From: Isoperla grammatica
Taxonomy: Eukaryota > Arthropoda > Insecta > Plecoptera > Perlodidae
Length of the DNA stretch: 64,000 nucleotides
Direction: 5' to 3'
Assembly: GCA_945910005.1 (NCBI GenBank)
Contig: OX246748.1
Span: 15,417,368-15,481,367 of the forward strand
Made by a program: the position numbers and the translations under genes
The notes under the pieces: generated by a model
The model's database searches: none
What the model was told of the DNA's origin: nothing
The model's input: only the letters and a program-made list of their open reading frames with translations
Shown: piece by piece, positions 42,201-54,179 of the stretch
Layout of the letters: each line of letters opens with the position of its first letter
How positions within the stretch are numbered: position 1 is the stretch's first letter

Positions 42201-43069
42201 GCTACACACGATTCGTGCGGTTATATTTCAGAAAGTTAGCTAATGCAACCAAGGATTCTTTTCGTCTCTCCATCTAACAGATAGTAGTAAATCAGCAGCT
42301 AAGTCGCCGAAACGATTACAAGTGTAGGCCCACTTAAAAGACTCCACCAGCGCATGTTAAGTTTCCTTAGATGTACATTCAACGGGGCTGTGTTAAAATT
42401 GAACATTCAAGGCAATTTTATATGCAATGTTCCAAAATAGAATACATGTGCATTGTTGACAACAAAAACCTCAATGTTACGTTTTACATTCACGTTACGC
42501 TAAGTACTTGCTCGCTTCAAGATGAAAGTTTAAAGGTTTTTACATTTTTTAGTTTTTTTACGCACCTGTTTGGAAAAACGATATCTTCAACAGTTTTTGT
42601 AGAAATATAATCGTGCTATGACATAAAAGAACCATTTTTAGTTTACTTAACATTCCTGTATAAAAAACTGTGCTTATGATATCATTTTTCCAAACTTCGT
42701 CACATAGAGAAAGTTTGAAAGTACGAACAAGAAATCAATCTTCGTTCTTCATTTTTCAGCGAGTATGTAGTTATAGTTTTCCGTAACGTGAATATAAACG
42801 AAACATTGATGGTATGTATGTATGCGTTGTTAAAAAATGATATTTTTTTTTTTTTTTTAACATTACATTATACAATATATCGTTTTAATGTTACAATGTT
42901 GAGAGTTAACAACTAAGGGAATTTTATACACAATATATGTAATTTTTTGTATTGCTTATATAATTTAGTAAATTGTTCTCAGTAGAACATGGTGTTTTGT
43001 ACCCAATGTTTGGATGTTGTATATTATTCGTGAGATATGATTGCAAAACTTTAATTTCTCGTGGTTTTC
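42201..43069. other. Unassigned AT-rich DNA
   Basis: Plus frame 42371-42610 is AT-rich and has no recognisable domain. A T run lies near 42844. Confidence 0.4.
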
Positions 43070-43392
43070 TAAGAGAGCCTTGATAACTTCTATCTAAGTG
43101 TCCTTATAGATCAATGACAACAGTGCTCAACAATAACAACTAGTTTTCAAATGTTATGTTAGGGTGCATTAGTCACTGTTATGCATTGTTGTCATTGAAG
43201 ATCTAGAGGGCCGTGATTACTTCTATCTAAGAGTCCTTGATAGATCAATGCCAACAATGCTCAGCAATAACAACTAGTTTTCAAATGTTATGTTAAGGTG
43301 CATTTTTCACTGTTGTACATTGTTATCGTTGGATCTAGAGGACCGTGATTAATTCTATCTATGGGTTCTTGATCAATTTTGAAAAAGGTCTA
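43070..43392. mobile_element. F2 element with a 128 bp internal tandem duplication
   Basis: TTCTATCTAAGTGTCCTTAT near 43089 recurs near 43217, each followed by AGATCAATG.CAACA.TGCTC, AACAACTAGTTTTCAAATGT and the GATCTAGAGG.CCGTGATTA motif. The right end GATCAATTTTGAAAAAGGTC and TATTCCC is the F2 terminus; the left terminus is degraded. Confidence 0.72.
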
Positions 43393-43435
43393 TTCCCTCA
43401 CTCTTGTAAATCTCGTGAGTGAGATATGGAGGAGG

Positions 43436-43650
43436 TTACGTCTGTGTACGTCTGTGTACGTCTGTGTACGTCTGTGTAAGTTTGTGCACGAATGTGTACA
43501 TATGTGTACGTCTGTGTACGTCTGGGTACGTCCGTGTATGTCCATGTACGTATGTGTACGTATGTGTACGTCCGAGTACGTCTGTGTACGTCTGTGTAAG
43601 TTTGTGCACGAATGTGTACGTATGTGTACGCCTGTGTACGTCTGTCTGGA
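43436..43650. repeat. 10 bp minisatellite, about 21 units
   Basis: Unit GTCTGTGTAC with variants (GTATGTGTAC, GTTTGTGCAC). Higher-order blocks of several units are repeated. Opens Tyr-Val-Cys-Val type frames on the plus strand and Tyr-Thr-x-Val on the minus, which are artefacts. It starts about 45 bp after the F2 element. Confidence 0.93.
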
Positions 43651-44895
43651 GGAGAAGTGAGGAACCCCCGGGGAAGACGCCGATATGACGTCACTAGACT
43701 AGAACCAACTACCTTGTAAAGTGTAGTAGCGTCTTTCACCAACAGATGGGGTGAGCGCTATTCCTCGCTTCTACTTCTTAACAGTGAAATACGGAGCGTC
43801 ACAACTCACAACTAGACTATTATCTAATACAGTTAAAAAAACGTTCATGCACAGTGATTTAGTGGTTTTTTAATCAAAACCCTTATATACCACTCTAATG
43901 CTATCAAATAATTTCATTCTGCCTTGGGGCTATTTTCGATCAATTCTTAACGATCTGTCTTCAAAAAAAAATATGCATCACATCTGTTTTCTCTCATCCT
44001 ACTCTTAAGAGCAAAGGATGCCTCTATTAAGAATTAATTATTTAATTTAATTATTATTTAATTATTTATATTAATTATTATTGATATTATTATTATTTAA
44101 TTACTCAGAAAAAATCTGCAAAGAATATTATTGAACAGTAACAATATCGTTGAGTGAGTAATAGTCTCAATAAACGGTTATATAGTAATCATTTTGTGAT
44201 ATATTTTTGATTTTCGAATGGTACATTGATGAATTAATGAACTAAACATAAACCAAAATGCGTAACTACTATTGTTTTATTGAAACTTTGCCTACACCAA
44301 TATGTAAAATCACAAATGCAATGAAAAGGTTATTATTATGATAAAAATTGGTATAGCAACCAAAATATAATACATAAAATAGATTTCTATTAAACTAGTA
44401 AATGTTCTGCGGTAGAATAATAGTGTAAAGAAATATGATCATAATTATGTTCTACTCCGGCAAAGCTGGCAGTGGCGCCAGCTAACCACACGCACCGCAC
44501 GCCACTGCTGCTTATCCGCAGTCGCGCTCAATCTAATGATGAATCGTACCGCAATGATGGAGCCGGTCAAATGGAAATAACTAAGAGCATCAATTGCAAC
44601 AGACAAGTTTAACAGCCGCAATAAAACGGCGCTTCAAATGACGGCGCATACACCGTCGGTTGATTGATTCGGTGCACTTGTGTTTTATGTGAGGGAGTCT
44701 GGGTTCGTCTCCCGTGGCCGTGGTGCACCCAAATGTTCCCGGACACAGTTGTTCGTGTACGTAGTTTTGAACTAATATGCTGATAGATGGTTTTTTTTGT
44801 CACTTTATTTTCCATTTATTTGACAAAGTTAAAGAACCAAAGATTATTAAGCCTGTATCACAGAACTGATTGGAGAGTTGTAGGGCGCAAATGTA
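43651..44895. other. Unassigned, with one weak B-box-like motif
   Basis: CTGGGTTCGTCTCCCGTGG near 44699 resembles a tRNA B box, but no A box is convincing. The rest is AT-rich with a GC-richer patch at 44460-44550. Confidence 0.35.
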
Positions 44896-44990
44896 ATTAA
44901 AGTCCCCCACTGCAAATCAGTTTAGTTACTGAGTGGGTAGACTCAAAATGTGAATTTATTTATTTGTTTATTTTATTTTATTTTATTGGC
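44896..44990 (+). mobile_element. SINE-A 3' fragment
   Basis: AGTCCCCCACTGCAAATCAG to GAGTGGGTAGACTC, then a tail TTTATTTATTTGTTTATTTT. Heavily 5' truncated. Confidence 0.8.
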
Positions 44991-45208
44991 GACTCCAGTC
45001 TTCGATTTGAAATTAAAGTGTGATACGGCATTTAGATGTTTTCTCTGGGCGTAATTGAGCTGTATTCTAAATGTGTTGCCTACTTCGTGTACAGTTGACT
45101 GCCATTTTTATTGTGACTAAAGATAGTGACAAACAAATATCTACCATTTTAATTAATTTAATTAATTAATAACATTTATAGACATTTCAATTCGATTTGT
45201 TACTGTTT

Positions 45209-45241
45209 GCGTGTGCGTGTGCGTGTGCGTGTGCGTGTGCG
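45209..45241. repeat. GTGTGC array, about 5 units
   Basis: Same unit as 13701-13788. Confidence 0.9.
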
Positions 45242-46925
45242 AGTTGAACAAATATAGAAGACGAGACAAGATGAGCCTATTATGAACGCAACTTATTCGA
45301 AATGCGCTAAACTATAACGCATATCACACAATCCGTTATCTGTGCGCATAGTATTGGACACCATAGTATTCATCAAGATAACATTTAACTACAGGATTTC
45401 TTCTCAGTACACGTTTGTTTAACATAAAACAAAATGAATTCCATCAAGATCAGTTCTTGTATTCAAGTGCCTTTTATGAAATTAAATTTTCAATTGCGAA
45501 ACATAAATAAGCTGCATAAGTAATCAAGAGTAGAAAACATAAAAAACAACTGTTAGAATAAAACACGAAATATTGCGAACTGAGGCAGAGAAAATGGATC
45601 TATTTTAGCATCCCAGCAACAGATTGAACAAAAACGTTTACTTTTTGCATGCGAGAGAAATGGCCGCGTATTATTTTCATTACATTTTTAGGAGGGAGCA
45701 AGAATGTTGATGTGTGAGCATAAAAATGACGATTCTTTACGTTATTCGCGTTCAGAAAAAGTTCCCTAAATTGTTTGTCTTGCCAGTTGTAAGAAATAGT
45801 CCATGAAATGGGGGTGTACAGCGGGCGAGAAGAAACAACTGAAGTTAAGTTCACGTACTTGTGCTTTTCATACGCAACCGTTTTAAAAGTTAAGTTTACT
45901 TTCAAGCAAGAGCATGCTTAAAATTAAGTGCATGAGCTTGTATTTTGTGATATATACTTCATCACTTGTCAGTGATAATATTTTCAATTTTATGATACTG
46001 ACAGATGCGAATTTATTTCACGAATTTAACGCCAGTAATTGAACCCGTCAGACTTAATGGAATGTCCACAAGTTACACGCCCGACGAGCCGCACGACATT
46101 CCATTGTGTCCTACGTTTATTATTTCTGTTATAGTTGGATCTTTTACATGCATAATCCAGCCCTCGGAGTTGAATTATTTATATTGTAATTGGCTTCCAG
46201 TGAAACTTCACACATTTTAATTAACAGAATGTTAATTATTTTAAATAGTCTCGAATAAGATCTACATTGTTCTCTCATTATTACAATCGTGAATCCAAAA
46301 ATGTGATATATTTATTTTTAAAAATAGTGGCTTAGGGGTGGAGTAAAACTAGCGAATAATGTTATTCGGGACAATGTAAACACTCAGTACTAGAGATAGT
46401 TGATTTGGAAAACAAAAGAGTTCCAATTGAGAACTAGTTAAAATTATGAATAACTTTCAGGCAATAGGGTCGTTTTATCTGAGCGGTTTCATGCAATGCT
46501 GCATTCTCATCGCTACGCTTGGGACAGTCAATCCACTGGTATTATAACATTGTGTTGCTTTGTTTAAGTCATCTTTATTAAGACTCGTGCGTTTTCTAAT
46601 CATAATTATTTATTTAAACTTATATTAAACTAAGAGGTAGATTGGTTCTAATATCTAAGAGTTTCTAACAATAACAACACACTTCGATAATAATGCAACC
46701 CCCTTCTAACATAATCCTACATTGTACCCTACTGTTTATTAAGACTCAGGTAAATTTAGAGCCACCTTAATTTAATTTATATTGTATAGTAATCATTTCA
46801 CACCGCTGATATATGTAATTTAAATTATTATTATTAATCAATTAATACGTAATTTTATACATTTTAAAATATGAATTAAATTATTAATGAGAGACTTGCG
46901 TGCTACCAGTGGGTTGCCTACAAAG
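45242..46925. other. Long unassigned AT-rich stretch
   Basis: The 101-codon minus frame at 45600-45905 and the 71-codon plus frame at 46005-46220 show no recognisable domain and no repeat copy; I leave them uncalled. Confidence 0.4.
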
Positions 46926-47357
46926 CTGATGTTATATCCTAAGAGGATATATAGTGTATTACAGCATATCCTGAGTTATATCGCGTCTACTCGGCACCTC
47001 CACCAAATACTGGGATTATTCATCCTCGACAAAGGTGATGTCATATCCTAAGAGGATATATATAGTGTATTACAGCATATCCTGAGTTATATCGCGTCTA
47101 CCCGGCACCTCCACCAAATACTGGGATTATTCTTCTCGACAAAGGTGATGTCATATCCTATGAGGATATAGTGTATTACAGCATATCCTGAGTTATATCG
47201 CGTCTACCCGGCACCTCCACCAAATAATGGGATTATTCTTCTCGACAAAGGTGATGTCATATCCTATGAGGATATAGTGTATTACAGCATATCCTGAGTT
47301 ATATCGCATCTACCCGGCACCTCCACCAAATAGTGGTATTATTCTTCCTCGACGCGT
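46926..47357 (+). repeat. 106-110 bp tandem repeat, four units
   Basis: Units start at 46928, 47037, 47147 and 47253. Each holds a small palindrome (CATATCCTAAGAGGATATA), then GTGTATTACAGCATATCCTG, AGTTATATCGCGTCTACCCG and GCACCTCCACCAAATACTGG. The first two units have extra TATA steps. Confidence 0.92.
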
Positions 47358-48291
47358 CATGGACATATTTCATTAGTGCTTGTGGAAGGTGGTGTAGATT
47401 CAAACCGATATAACCTGCGGTACATTAATAAATTTACACTTTTTTCAAATAAAGCAATCTTAAATTAATAATTTTCTGTTTAACAATCTACCCTTTTACG
47501 TTGAGTGTTTTGTGTCATATTTTGATCGATTATTTTGAATATCTTTAAAATAATTTTCTTCGTCTTATTTTGGTTGTGCATTTTGTTACTTGTATTTTTG
47601 GTGAGAAAATGTGACGGATATGCGTTATTACCAGGAGTAGGCTACTTGCCGGCACCGTGACTCGTGTAAAGAGATTCGCCAAAGAGTACGTCAACGTTCA
47701 ATGCAATCGCCTCGTTGATGTAGATACCTCCTTACAAGACCAGTCAAACTGATTGAAAGCAGCCCTCTTTGTTATTTTACTCAAAACAATTATTAGAGCA
47801 GAACAACTCTTCTCTCTGGAGAAATTCGATCCAAAGGTAAACTGATAACTCAGTTTTAAGATTGAGTTATATCAAATTTAACACTGTTTGTATATTGTTA
47901 ACAAGTTTATTCCCCTGTTCTAATTTATAATTCATGGTAACAGCATTAGCTCCGAACTCAAACAAATAGCGATGCCAACATAAAAGGTGAAAAAAGAAAG
48001 AGTTCCGCCCTCAATGAAACGTTTCACGTTTTGTTTTGTTTTGTCCGAGGGTTGGTATTGCCGTACAAACCGATACACTGAAGTTCGCAGATAGTTATGG
48101 CAACAACACAGTCTTGCGGTACACTCGTGAACTAGATAAACGTTCGTTCGTGTGTATTTCGTGGTCTGTATAGTCAGTTCAAAAAACATCATCCCTTTAA
48201 ATCAGCTGATTATTTTTGTGTGTGATTGTTTGAATAGGGCGTTTGTTGTAACAGCAAACGTAAATATAGGCTAATTGGTAATACAAACGCT

Positions 48292-48295
<4 letters not shown>
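47358..48295. other. Unassigned, with a possible 5S-SINE body scrap
   Basis: GGAGTAGGCTACTTGCCGGC at about 47635 resembles the 5S-SINE body (GGAGTAGGCTACGTGCCGGT) but only over 20 bp. The minus frame 47932-48192 has no recognisable domain. Confidence 0.4.

Positions 48296-48367
<72 letters not shown>
48296..48367. repeat. AT dinucleotide microsatellite, about 35 units
   Basis: Pure (AT)n; a candidate cruciform-forming sequence. Confidence 0.97.
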
Positions 48368-48371
<4 letters not shown>

Positions 48372-48574
48372 TAAATATAAATTTGTAATATCTATTTTAT
48401 CAATCAAATAAGTGGAAGTAAACACCTTCGTACTTTTAATTGTGAATATAAATGTAATTGTAAATGAGGAAGGGATACGTGCAACCACATACGAACAACA
48501 TGTAAAAACATGCGTACAACATGTAGCAACATGCGTACAGACCGTGCGTGGGTGGTATTTATTTATTCTGTTAA

Positions 48575-48953
48575 TTATTATATTAAAATTAAGGCCAGTG
48601 ATTGATAGTTGATGCCTGATGATTTATGAATGATAATGAGGAAAGGGGAAACCTGGTACCGGCATGTAGCTTACTCATGTCGAAAAATACCAAGGGAATC
48701 ATCGCATTTATGTCCTATCCGAAAGGACGGTGTAACTTTGACTAGTCATATAGTTTGACGCACTGACCTGGACTGTAGACAAGATGAACTTAGCTGTTCA
48801 CAAGCTTTCGAACCGTCCAATCAGCTCTTAAAAACATTAATTAGTTTTTCGGGGTAGAGCGGTCACCTACCCTCCTCTTGACCTAATCTGAGGTTGCTTA
48901 ACTTTGGTGTTCATATGGAAACCGGTTGAGCGACCGCGGCTAAATCGTTGTAA
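48575..48953 (-). mobile_element. 5S rRNA-derived SINE, copy 2
   Basis: On the minus strand: GCCGCGGTCGCTCAACCGG, ATGAACACCAAAGTTAAGCA, ACCTCAGATTAGGTC and GGGTAGGTGACCGCTCTACC form the 5S-like head; the body has GATTGGACGGTTCGAAAGCT, AAAGTTACACCGTCCTTTCG and TGCCGGTACCAGGTTTCC; the end is CACTGGCCTTAATTTTAATA. It lacks the F5 insertion present in copy 1 and so shows the empty site. Confidence 0.85.
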
Positions 48954-48984
48954 CAGCATAACTATCCAATAGGTGACACTTTTG

Positions 48985-49649
48985 TAGCAAGTATAGAGGG
49001 TTGCAAGTATAGGTGGTAGCAAGTATAGAGTGTAGCAAGTATAGAGTGTAGCAAGTATAGATGGTAGCAAGTATAGAGGGTAGCAAGTATAGACGGTAGC
49101 AAGTATAGAGGGTAGCAAGTATAGAGGGTAGCAAGTATAGAGGGTAGCAAGTATAGACGGTAGCAAGTATAGAGGGTAGCAAGTATAGACGGTAGCAAGT
49201 ATAGAGGGTAGCAAGTATATAGGATAGCAAGTATAGAGGGTAGCAAGTATAGAGGGTAGCAAGTATAGACGGTAGCAAGTATAGAGGGTAGCAAGTATAG
49301 ACGGTAGCAAGTATAGAGGGTAGTAAGTATATAGGATAGCAAGTATAGAGGGTAGCAAGTATAGACGGTAGCAAGTATAGAGGGTAGCAAGTATAGAGGG
49401 TAGCAAGTATAGAGGGTAGCAAGTATAGACGGTAGCAAGTATAGAGGGTAGCAAGTATAGACGGTAGCAAGTATAGAGGGTAGCAAGTATATAGGATAGC
49501 AAGTATAGAGGATAGCAAGTATAGAGGGTAGCAAGTATAGACGGTAGCAAGTATAGAGGGTAGCAAGTATAGAGGGTAGCAAGTATAGACGGTAGCAAGT
49601 ATAGAGGGTAGCAAGTATAGAGGGTAGCAAGTATAGAGGGTAGCAAGTA
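48985..49649. repeat. 16 bp minisatellite, about 41 units
   Basis: Unit TAGCAAGTATAGAGGG, with a common variant TAGCAAGTATAGACGG and rarer ATAGGA units; blocks of variants form higher-order repeats. Three minus frames of 239-262 codons (Leu-Tyr-Thr-Cys-Tyr type) are all open with the same phrases because 16 is not a multiple of three, so none is a gene. It starts 31 bp from the 5S-SINE head. Confidence 0.97.
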
Positions 49650-51242
49650 AAGCAAAGACCCTGCGCGCCGGCATCACGCATTACCCGAGATGGTGATATT
49701 ATGACGCGCGTGACGTCACGAAACTACGTGCGCCACTGGTTGTGGTACAATCGGAGTAAAAACCTTGTAAACTAACGCTCAAATGCAAAGCACAATAAGC
49801 GTAGTCCGTGTCTGATTGTAGATGTGCGTCGCGTTAACTTGCAAGATGGTGTATCGTCATCGATTATGTAATGGTGAAGTGAGTGACGTATGTTTGTCTC
49901 AAACCAACATCCACCCCGATAGAGTGGACTCCTGAAAAGGAGACTCACTATACAGGGTTGTAAACGTCAAGCTTGTCACCGGGAAGGATGCACAGCTTAA
50001 AAAATCGCCATCGGCCAACGGATGTCCAAGGGTCACAGCCACCCGCTTCACAATAGCGAAGAGGTTCGCTATTATTTGAGACGACTCTCTAGTTGTCCTC
50101 GGAAGCGTTGAAGGTCCATGTGGTTTGGAGCTGTCTTTATGTTAGAAAGTAAGTGATTTCAAAATAAAGGGGATGATTGACATCCTTAGTCTCCAACAAT
50201 ACGAACCAATTTCTTTTAGTTCGCATTTTGCCGACGTGGATGATGGTTTGAGACGAACGTTCTTGAATCTAGTTGCATCTTGTTCTCATGTATCCGGTAT
50301 TGTAGTGATGCTATCAGCGCGTCTGTTAGCAGGCGTTGTCTAGACACATTTCAAGCGAGGCTGGTGCACTCCATGCAGCGGATAGTAACAAGTAGGTAGG
50401 CCTACCGGGTGGTCCCGTGCGAATTCCGTTGAAATAGACCGCGTAGAGCGACCGTCTTTTCTGAGTATTGTAAAGCTCACGTTGTTTGTTAATGTGACGA
50501 TTTTGAATAGATACCCTTTTCATGTTCATGTTTCACTGGTAAAATGGGTAAAAAATATAAATCTCAAATCATGTTTCACTGGTCGAATTAGTAAAAAATA
50601 GAAATCTTAAATAGAAATGAATTGTTCGTTACAAATAGAGTAATCTATTGAAAACATTACTGGTAAATTATAATTAAACAACTTAATATTATTACCAAAG
50701 CAGATGTTTCAAACCAAAAAACACAAACGGTTTCCGGTTAAACCGAAAATAAAATCAACGAATATGTGTTTTTCTTCTGTGTTTGACGCTGCTTCTCGAA
50801 TTTGTTTATTTTTAAATACACTCTTTAACCGGTCAACAATTTAAACCGCTCTTGTACGACACGTTATCGAACCGAACGGAGCCCTAACCAAACCAACATG
50901 AACGTCCCGATTTATAAGAAAAAATGAGGGTTTCTACCGTTTAGAAAGTTGTAAACCGTTGAGCATAGTATACTTTTGTTGTTGAATGTACTTATACTCA
51001 CTTTTAGCATTGACTGTCTGTAGTCGATATAATCCATACGAAGATTCAAGACCTTGCGTGGTTAACGGCCTATTGCTATCGGGATTGACAAAATGTGAGG
51101 ACATTACGGTCTGGAATGTGGGTGGGCTGATCAGAAACCCTTCGCCGAGAACATTACATCGCCATATTCATGGTCGGTTGGATGCGGTCTTGATTTCATA
51201 CATCTCCGATGACTTACATAAGCTCTGAATAATAATAGGCTA
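49650..51242. other. Unassigned, patchy GC
   Basis: 49680-50170 is GC-richer. On its minus strand a stretch near 49990-50050 can be read as Gly-Cys-Asp-Pro-Trp-Thr-Ser-Val-Gly-Arg-Trp but is broken by stops nearby; it could be a worn transposon-coding piece. 50170-51242 holds nothing recognised. Confidence 0.35.
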
Positions 51243-51535
51243 CTAGCAACACCAAAAGACAACAATTTAACAAATGAATTGAATCGATGGACAAGCAACA
51301 AGCTGTCAAAAAATAATTTCTTCTGATTTTGGAAAACAAAACAAAAAACAAACAAATACACATACAAAACTTTCACATAGTCATGGTCCATCATCCAAAG
51401 TTTTAAATGGCGAGCAGTTACTATTGCTTCACTTGTTTTTATTTGTATGGTTGCAATTTTATTATTTTGACAGCGGATTGTTTGTCCATCAGTTTGATTC
51501 ATTTGTTCCATTGTTGTAGTTTGGATGTGACGTCA
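51243..51535. mobile_element. F3 foldback copy
   Basis: CTAGCAACACCAAAAGACAA at the left, GAATCGATGGACAAGCAACA; right arm TTATTTTGACAGCGGATTG, TTCCATTGTTGTAGTTTGG. The right extremity GGATGTGACGTCA matches the copy at 19572, defining a subfamily with a different end from 31100-31390. The frame at 51131-51511 is the shared F3 artefact. Confidence 0.78.
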
Positions 51536-51662
51536 GTTGCGAGATCCCTATACTCTAAAATTATTTCATAACCAATTGTCTGTCTCTGTGTACTGTTTGT
51601 CGACGTACGTGTAGGTCATGGAGAGATTACTTATCCTTAGTCAATGGTTTCATCGACGCCTG

Positions 51663-51678
51663 CCCCCCCCCCCCCCCC
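51663..51678. repeat. C homopolymer
   Basis: 16 C. Confidence 0.95.
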
Positions 51679-52190
51679 ACCTCTTCCATCCCCTTATTTC
51701 CACACGTCGGATTGTTCAGATATCCACTTAACTAACGGAAATAGCGACTTAATACAGTGCCAGCAGCCGTAGGTTTCAGAGGGGTGCGGGAAGGATAAAC
51801 CTAAATCGCCAATAGAGTCTTGACTTTGACGGCAATGGGAATTGAACACAAATATACTTTATTTTTGGTTAAAAACCGGTTTCTTAAACGATTATCCGAT
51901 TTGTAAAAATACAATTTAGTGTAGTGGTTCTACCTGAGGGTGTTTTTCTTGTAAAAATGAACAAAATATGTGTATGGTCTAATAAGTTGACGGTGGGAGC
52001 TCAGTTTCGTGCACGGCCAGTGCAGCAGCCTTGTAAGTCAGATGTTACCGATTTTAAACAAGTATATCTTTATACATAAAATTATGTCATATGATTTACG
52101 TTGCGGGAAGAATGAACACTACCTTAAACCCTTTGTACCGCCTCGAACACCGATAATTTTTGCGAAATTTAAATAAAAAGCACTGGATGT
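51679..52190. other. Unassigned
   Basis: Nothing recognised. Confidence 0.4.
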
Positions 52191-52199
52191 GTGGTTTCA

Positions 52200-52484
52200 G
52201 CTTGTATTGTGCAGTGCTGCCATTTTAGGATTGAGATACGGGTTTCAACGCCGATGGTCTCAATATCTGGCATCACCGTCATCTGCCTTGCTCGGTATAG
52301 CTTAGTCCTCCCATTGAACGGTCCGATTAGTTGGCGGACTTTGCTAACTCAACGATTCAGCGACAATTACGTCATTACGAACATAACGAGGGCGTTTTAT
52401 AGTTCGTTTGTAAGCTATACCGTAGCCGTGTCCACATTAAATGAAAGTAATATCTTTAATACTACAATTACACTTGAAATAGGT
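52200..52484 (+). CDS. Weak candidate internal exon, unrecognised product
   Basis: A frame open through this stretch begins just after TGTGGTTTCAG (acceptor-like, at 52190-52200) and ends at GAAATAGGTTAGT (donor-like, intron from about 52485). Codon use is less AT-biased than the flanks. The predicted 95 residues are rich in Val/Ile/Ser/Thr with one Cys pair at the start (Cys-Ile-Val-Gln-Cys-Cys); no domain recognised. Against it: an inverted pair CGGTATAGCTTAG / TAAGCTATACCG inside suggests a foldback origin. Confidence 0.2.
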
Positions 52485-53799
52485 TAGTATTTTACTGTGG
52501 TTGAATTGATTATGTATTGGCGTGTTCGTTCTTTAGCGTACAAAGTTTGTTGCCGTGTAGGACTACTTTAATAATCAAAGTGGAAATTACTTTTAATAAA
52601 AGATTATTAAAACAATATTAGTTTCATTTTTATTGGAATTAGATTCTGATTTAAGATATGATAACGTACACACTATATGAACATCACTTTTTATTAGAGG
52701 GCTGTAAAATTATCGACATGCAGCTATTATTATTTCAGTATTGGGGTAATTGTTGTATGTAAATAGGTCACATTGTGTTCAAAATTCAAATACGTTAATT
52801 TTAGACCCAATCAAATTCAATTCAATGCGTTATTGATTCTAATAAAACTTAACCAATAACATGGACATTCAATTATGTTAGATAATTATAACTTTGGGCC
52901 ATTCTTACATCCATTGATTTACCTCAGAATTCCCCATAATCATCAACCTTTCTCGAACCGCTGGTTGATAGGCCATTGAATTTATTTAAACTACATTTAC
53001 AAATAATTAAAATTTTTAAATTTAAATGAAATAAATTTAGTTTCCTGTATTCATTATACTAATATTATCAAATATCTACAAAATGTACTGCTCATTTTTC
53101 AACACACGCATACATACACTTTCCAATTTATAACTTTTCCTCGTATATTAATCCAGGCAGCCTAAAATTATCTGGATTAATTCTACTTTGTTCTATAGCT
53201 AGTTTAAATAAACACGTACTCTGATAAATAGAGAAACACAAATCGCGAGTTCTATATTGACAGATAAAGTTGTGGAGGTGTTAGTTCGTTAGCTATTTAC
53301 TATAGACTAAAACTAGTGCCGGTATCATAGGCTTGGTTTGAGTGAAAAGCAAACAACTATTACTTGAAATACAATAAGCTAGCTGAGATGAACGTGGATA
53401 GAAACAGAAGTGGCTGCGGAACATGTCCAAGCTTCATTGTCTCGTTTGACCGTAATTCAGCTCAGTGTAAATAAGTTAGCTCATTATATTATGGAAGTAC
53501 CATAACATGGTTTTGTTATAGGAGCGAACAAAACTATACTAGACGACCATATAGTTTTGAAACTGAAAATTTTGACCAATGTTGTGAAAATTAAATATAT
53601 AAATTGAAGTTTACGTGAAAATAATATGAACAGATTTATTATTACAAGTAGTGGTTGACGGTTAAGGGGTGAGGAGGGAGGGGGGAGGGGGGTTGTGTAC
53701 TACATCAAAAGTGTTAAATTTACTTAAATTACCGTTCTAGGTCTATTACTTTAGAGGATGGACAAGTATCAAGAATATTAAATAAATCCTACCTTAAAT
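52485..53799. other. Unassigned AT-rich DNA
   Basis: A G-rich run GAGGAGGGAGGGGGGAGGGG lies at about 53670-53690. No repeat or ORF. Confidence 0.45.
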
Positions 53800-54025
53800 T
53801 TATTTATTTTTATTTATTTATTTAATGTTTATCCTATTCAGTTATAAAAAAACTGATTTACAAAAGAGGACCTTAAATAAAACTAGGCTTTGCAAATAAT
53901 TTATAAGAATGAAATCATTAATAACAATAACAACAAAGACAAAACAAACTACTGTATTATATAAAAAAAATCAAGAACAAGAAAAAATAATTTAACAAAG
54001 AAATAAAATGAAGTGGACAAACGGA
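53800..54025 (-). mobile_element. LINE-like 3' end (tail T), copy 3
   Basis: GTTATAAAAAAACTGATTTA and AGAGGACCTTAAATAAAACT, with ATTTATTTATTTA at the outer end (53800-53822), match 3125-3475 and 23440-23760. Confidence 0.7.
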
Positions 54026-54179
54026 ACACAGCCTGTTATATAAAGCATATCACGGTTCAAGGACGCCAGCACCTCCTCAGCTCCTCAGCCACCCTTCGTC
54101 ATCACACGTTGAATTGTCCAGATATTCCATGTAACGACTAAATACAGTTCCTGCAGCCGAAGTTACAAGGGAAGCAGTT
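54026..54179. other. Unassigned spacer
   Basis: Nothing recognised. Confidence 0.35.

Noticed and set aside
48867..49681. Three minus-strand frames of 239-262 codons rich in Leu, Tyr and Cys
   Set aside because: Translations of the 16 bp minisatellite in every frame.
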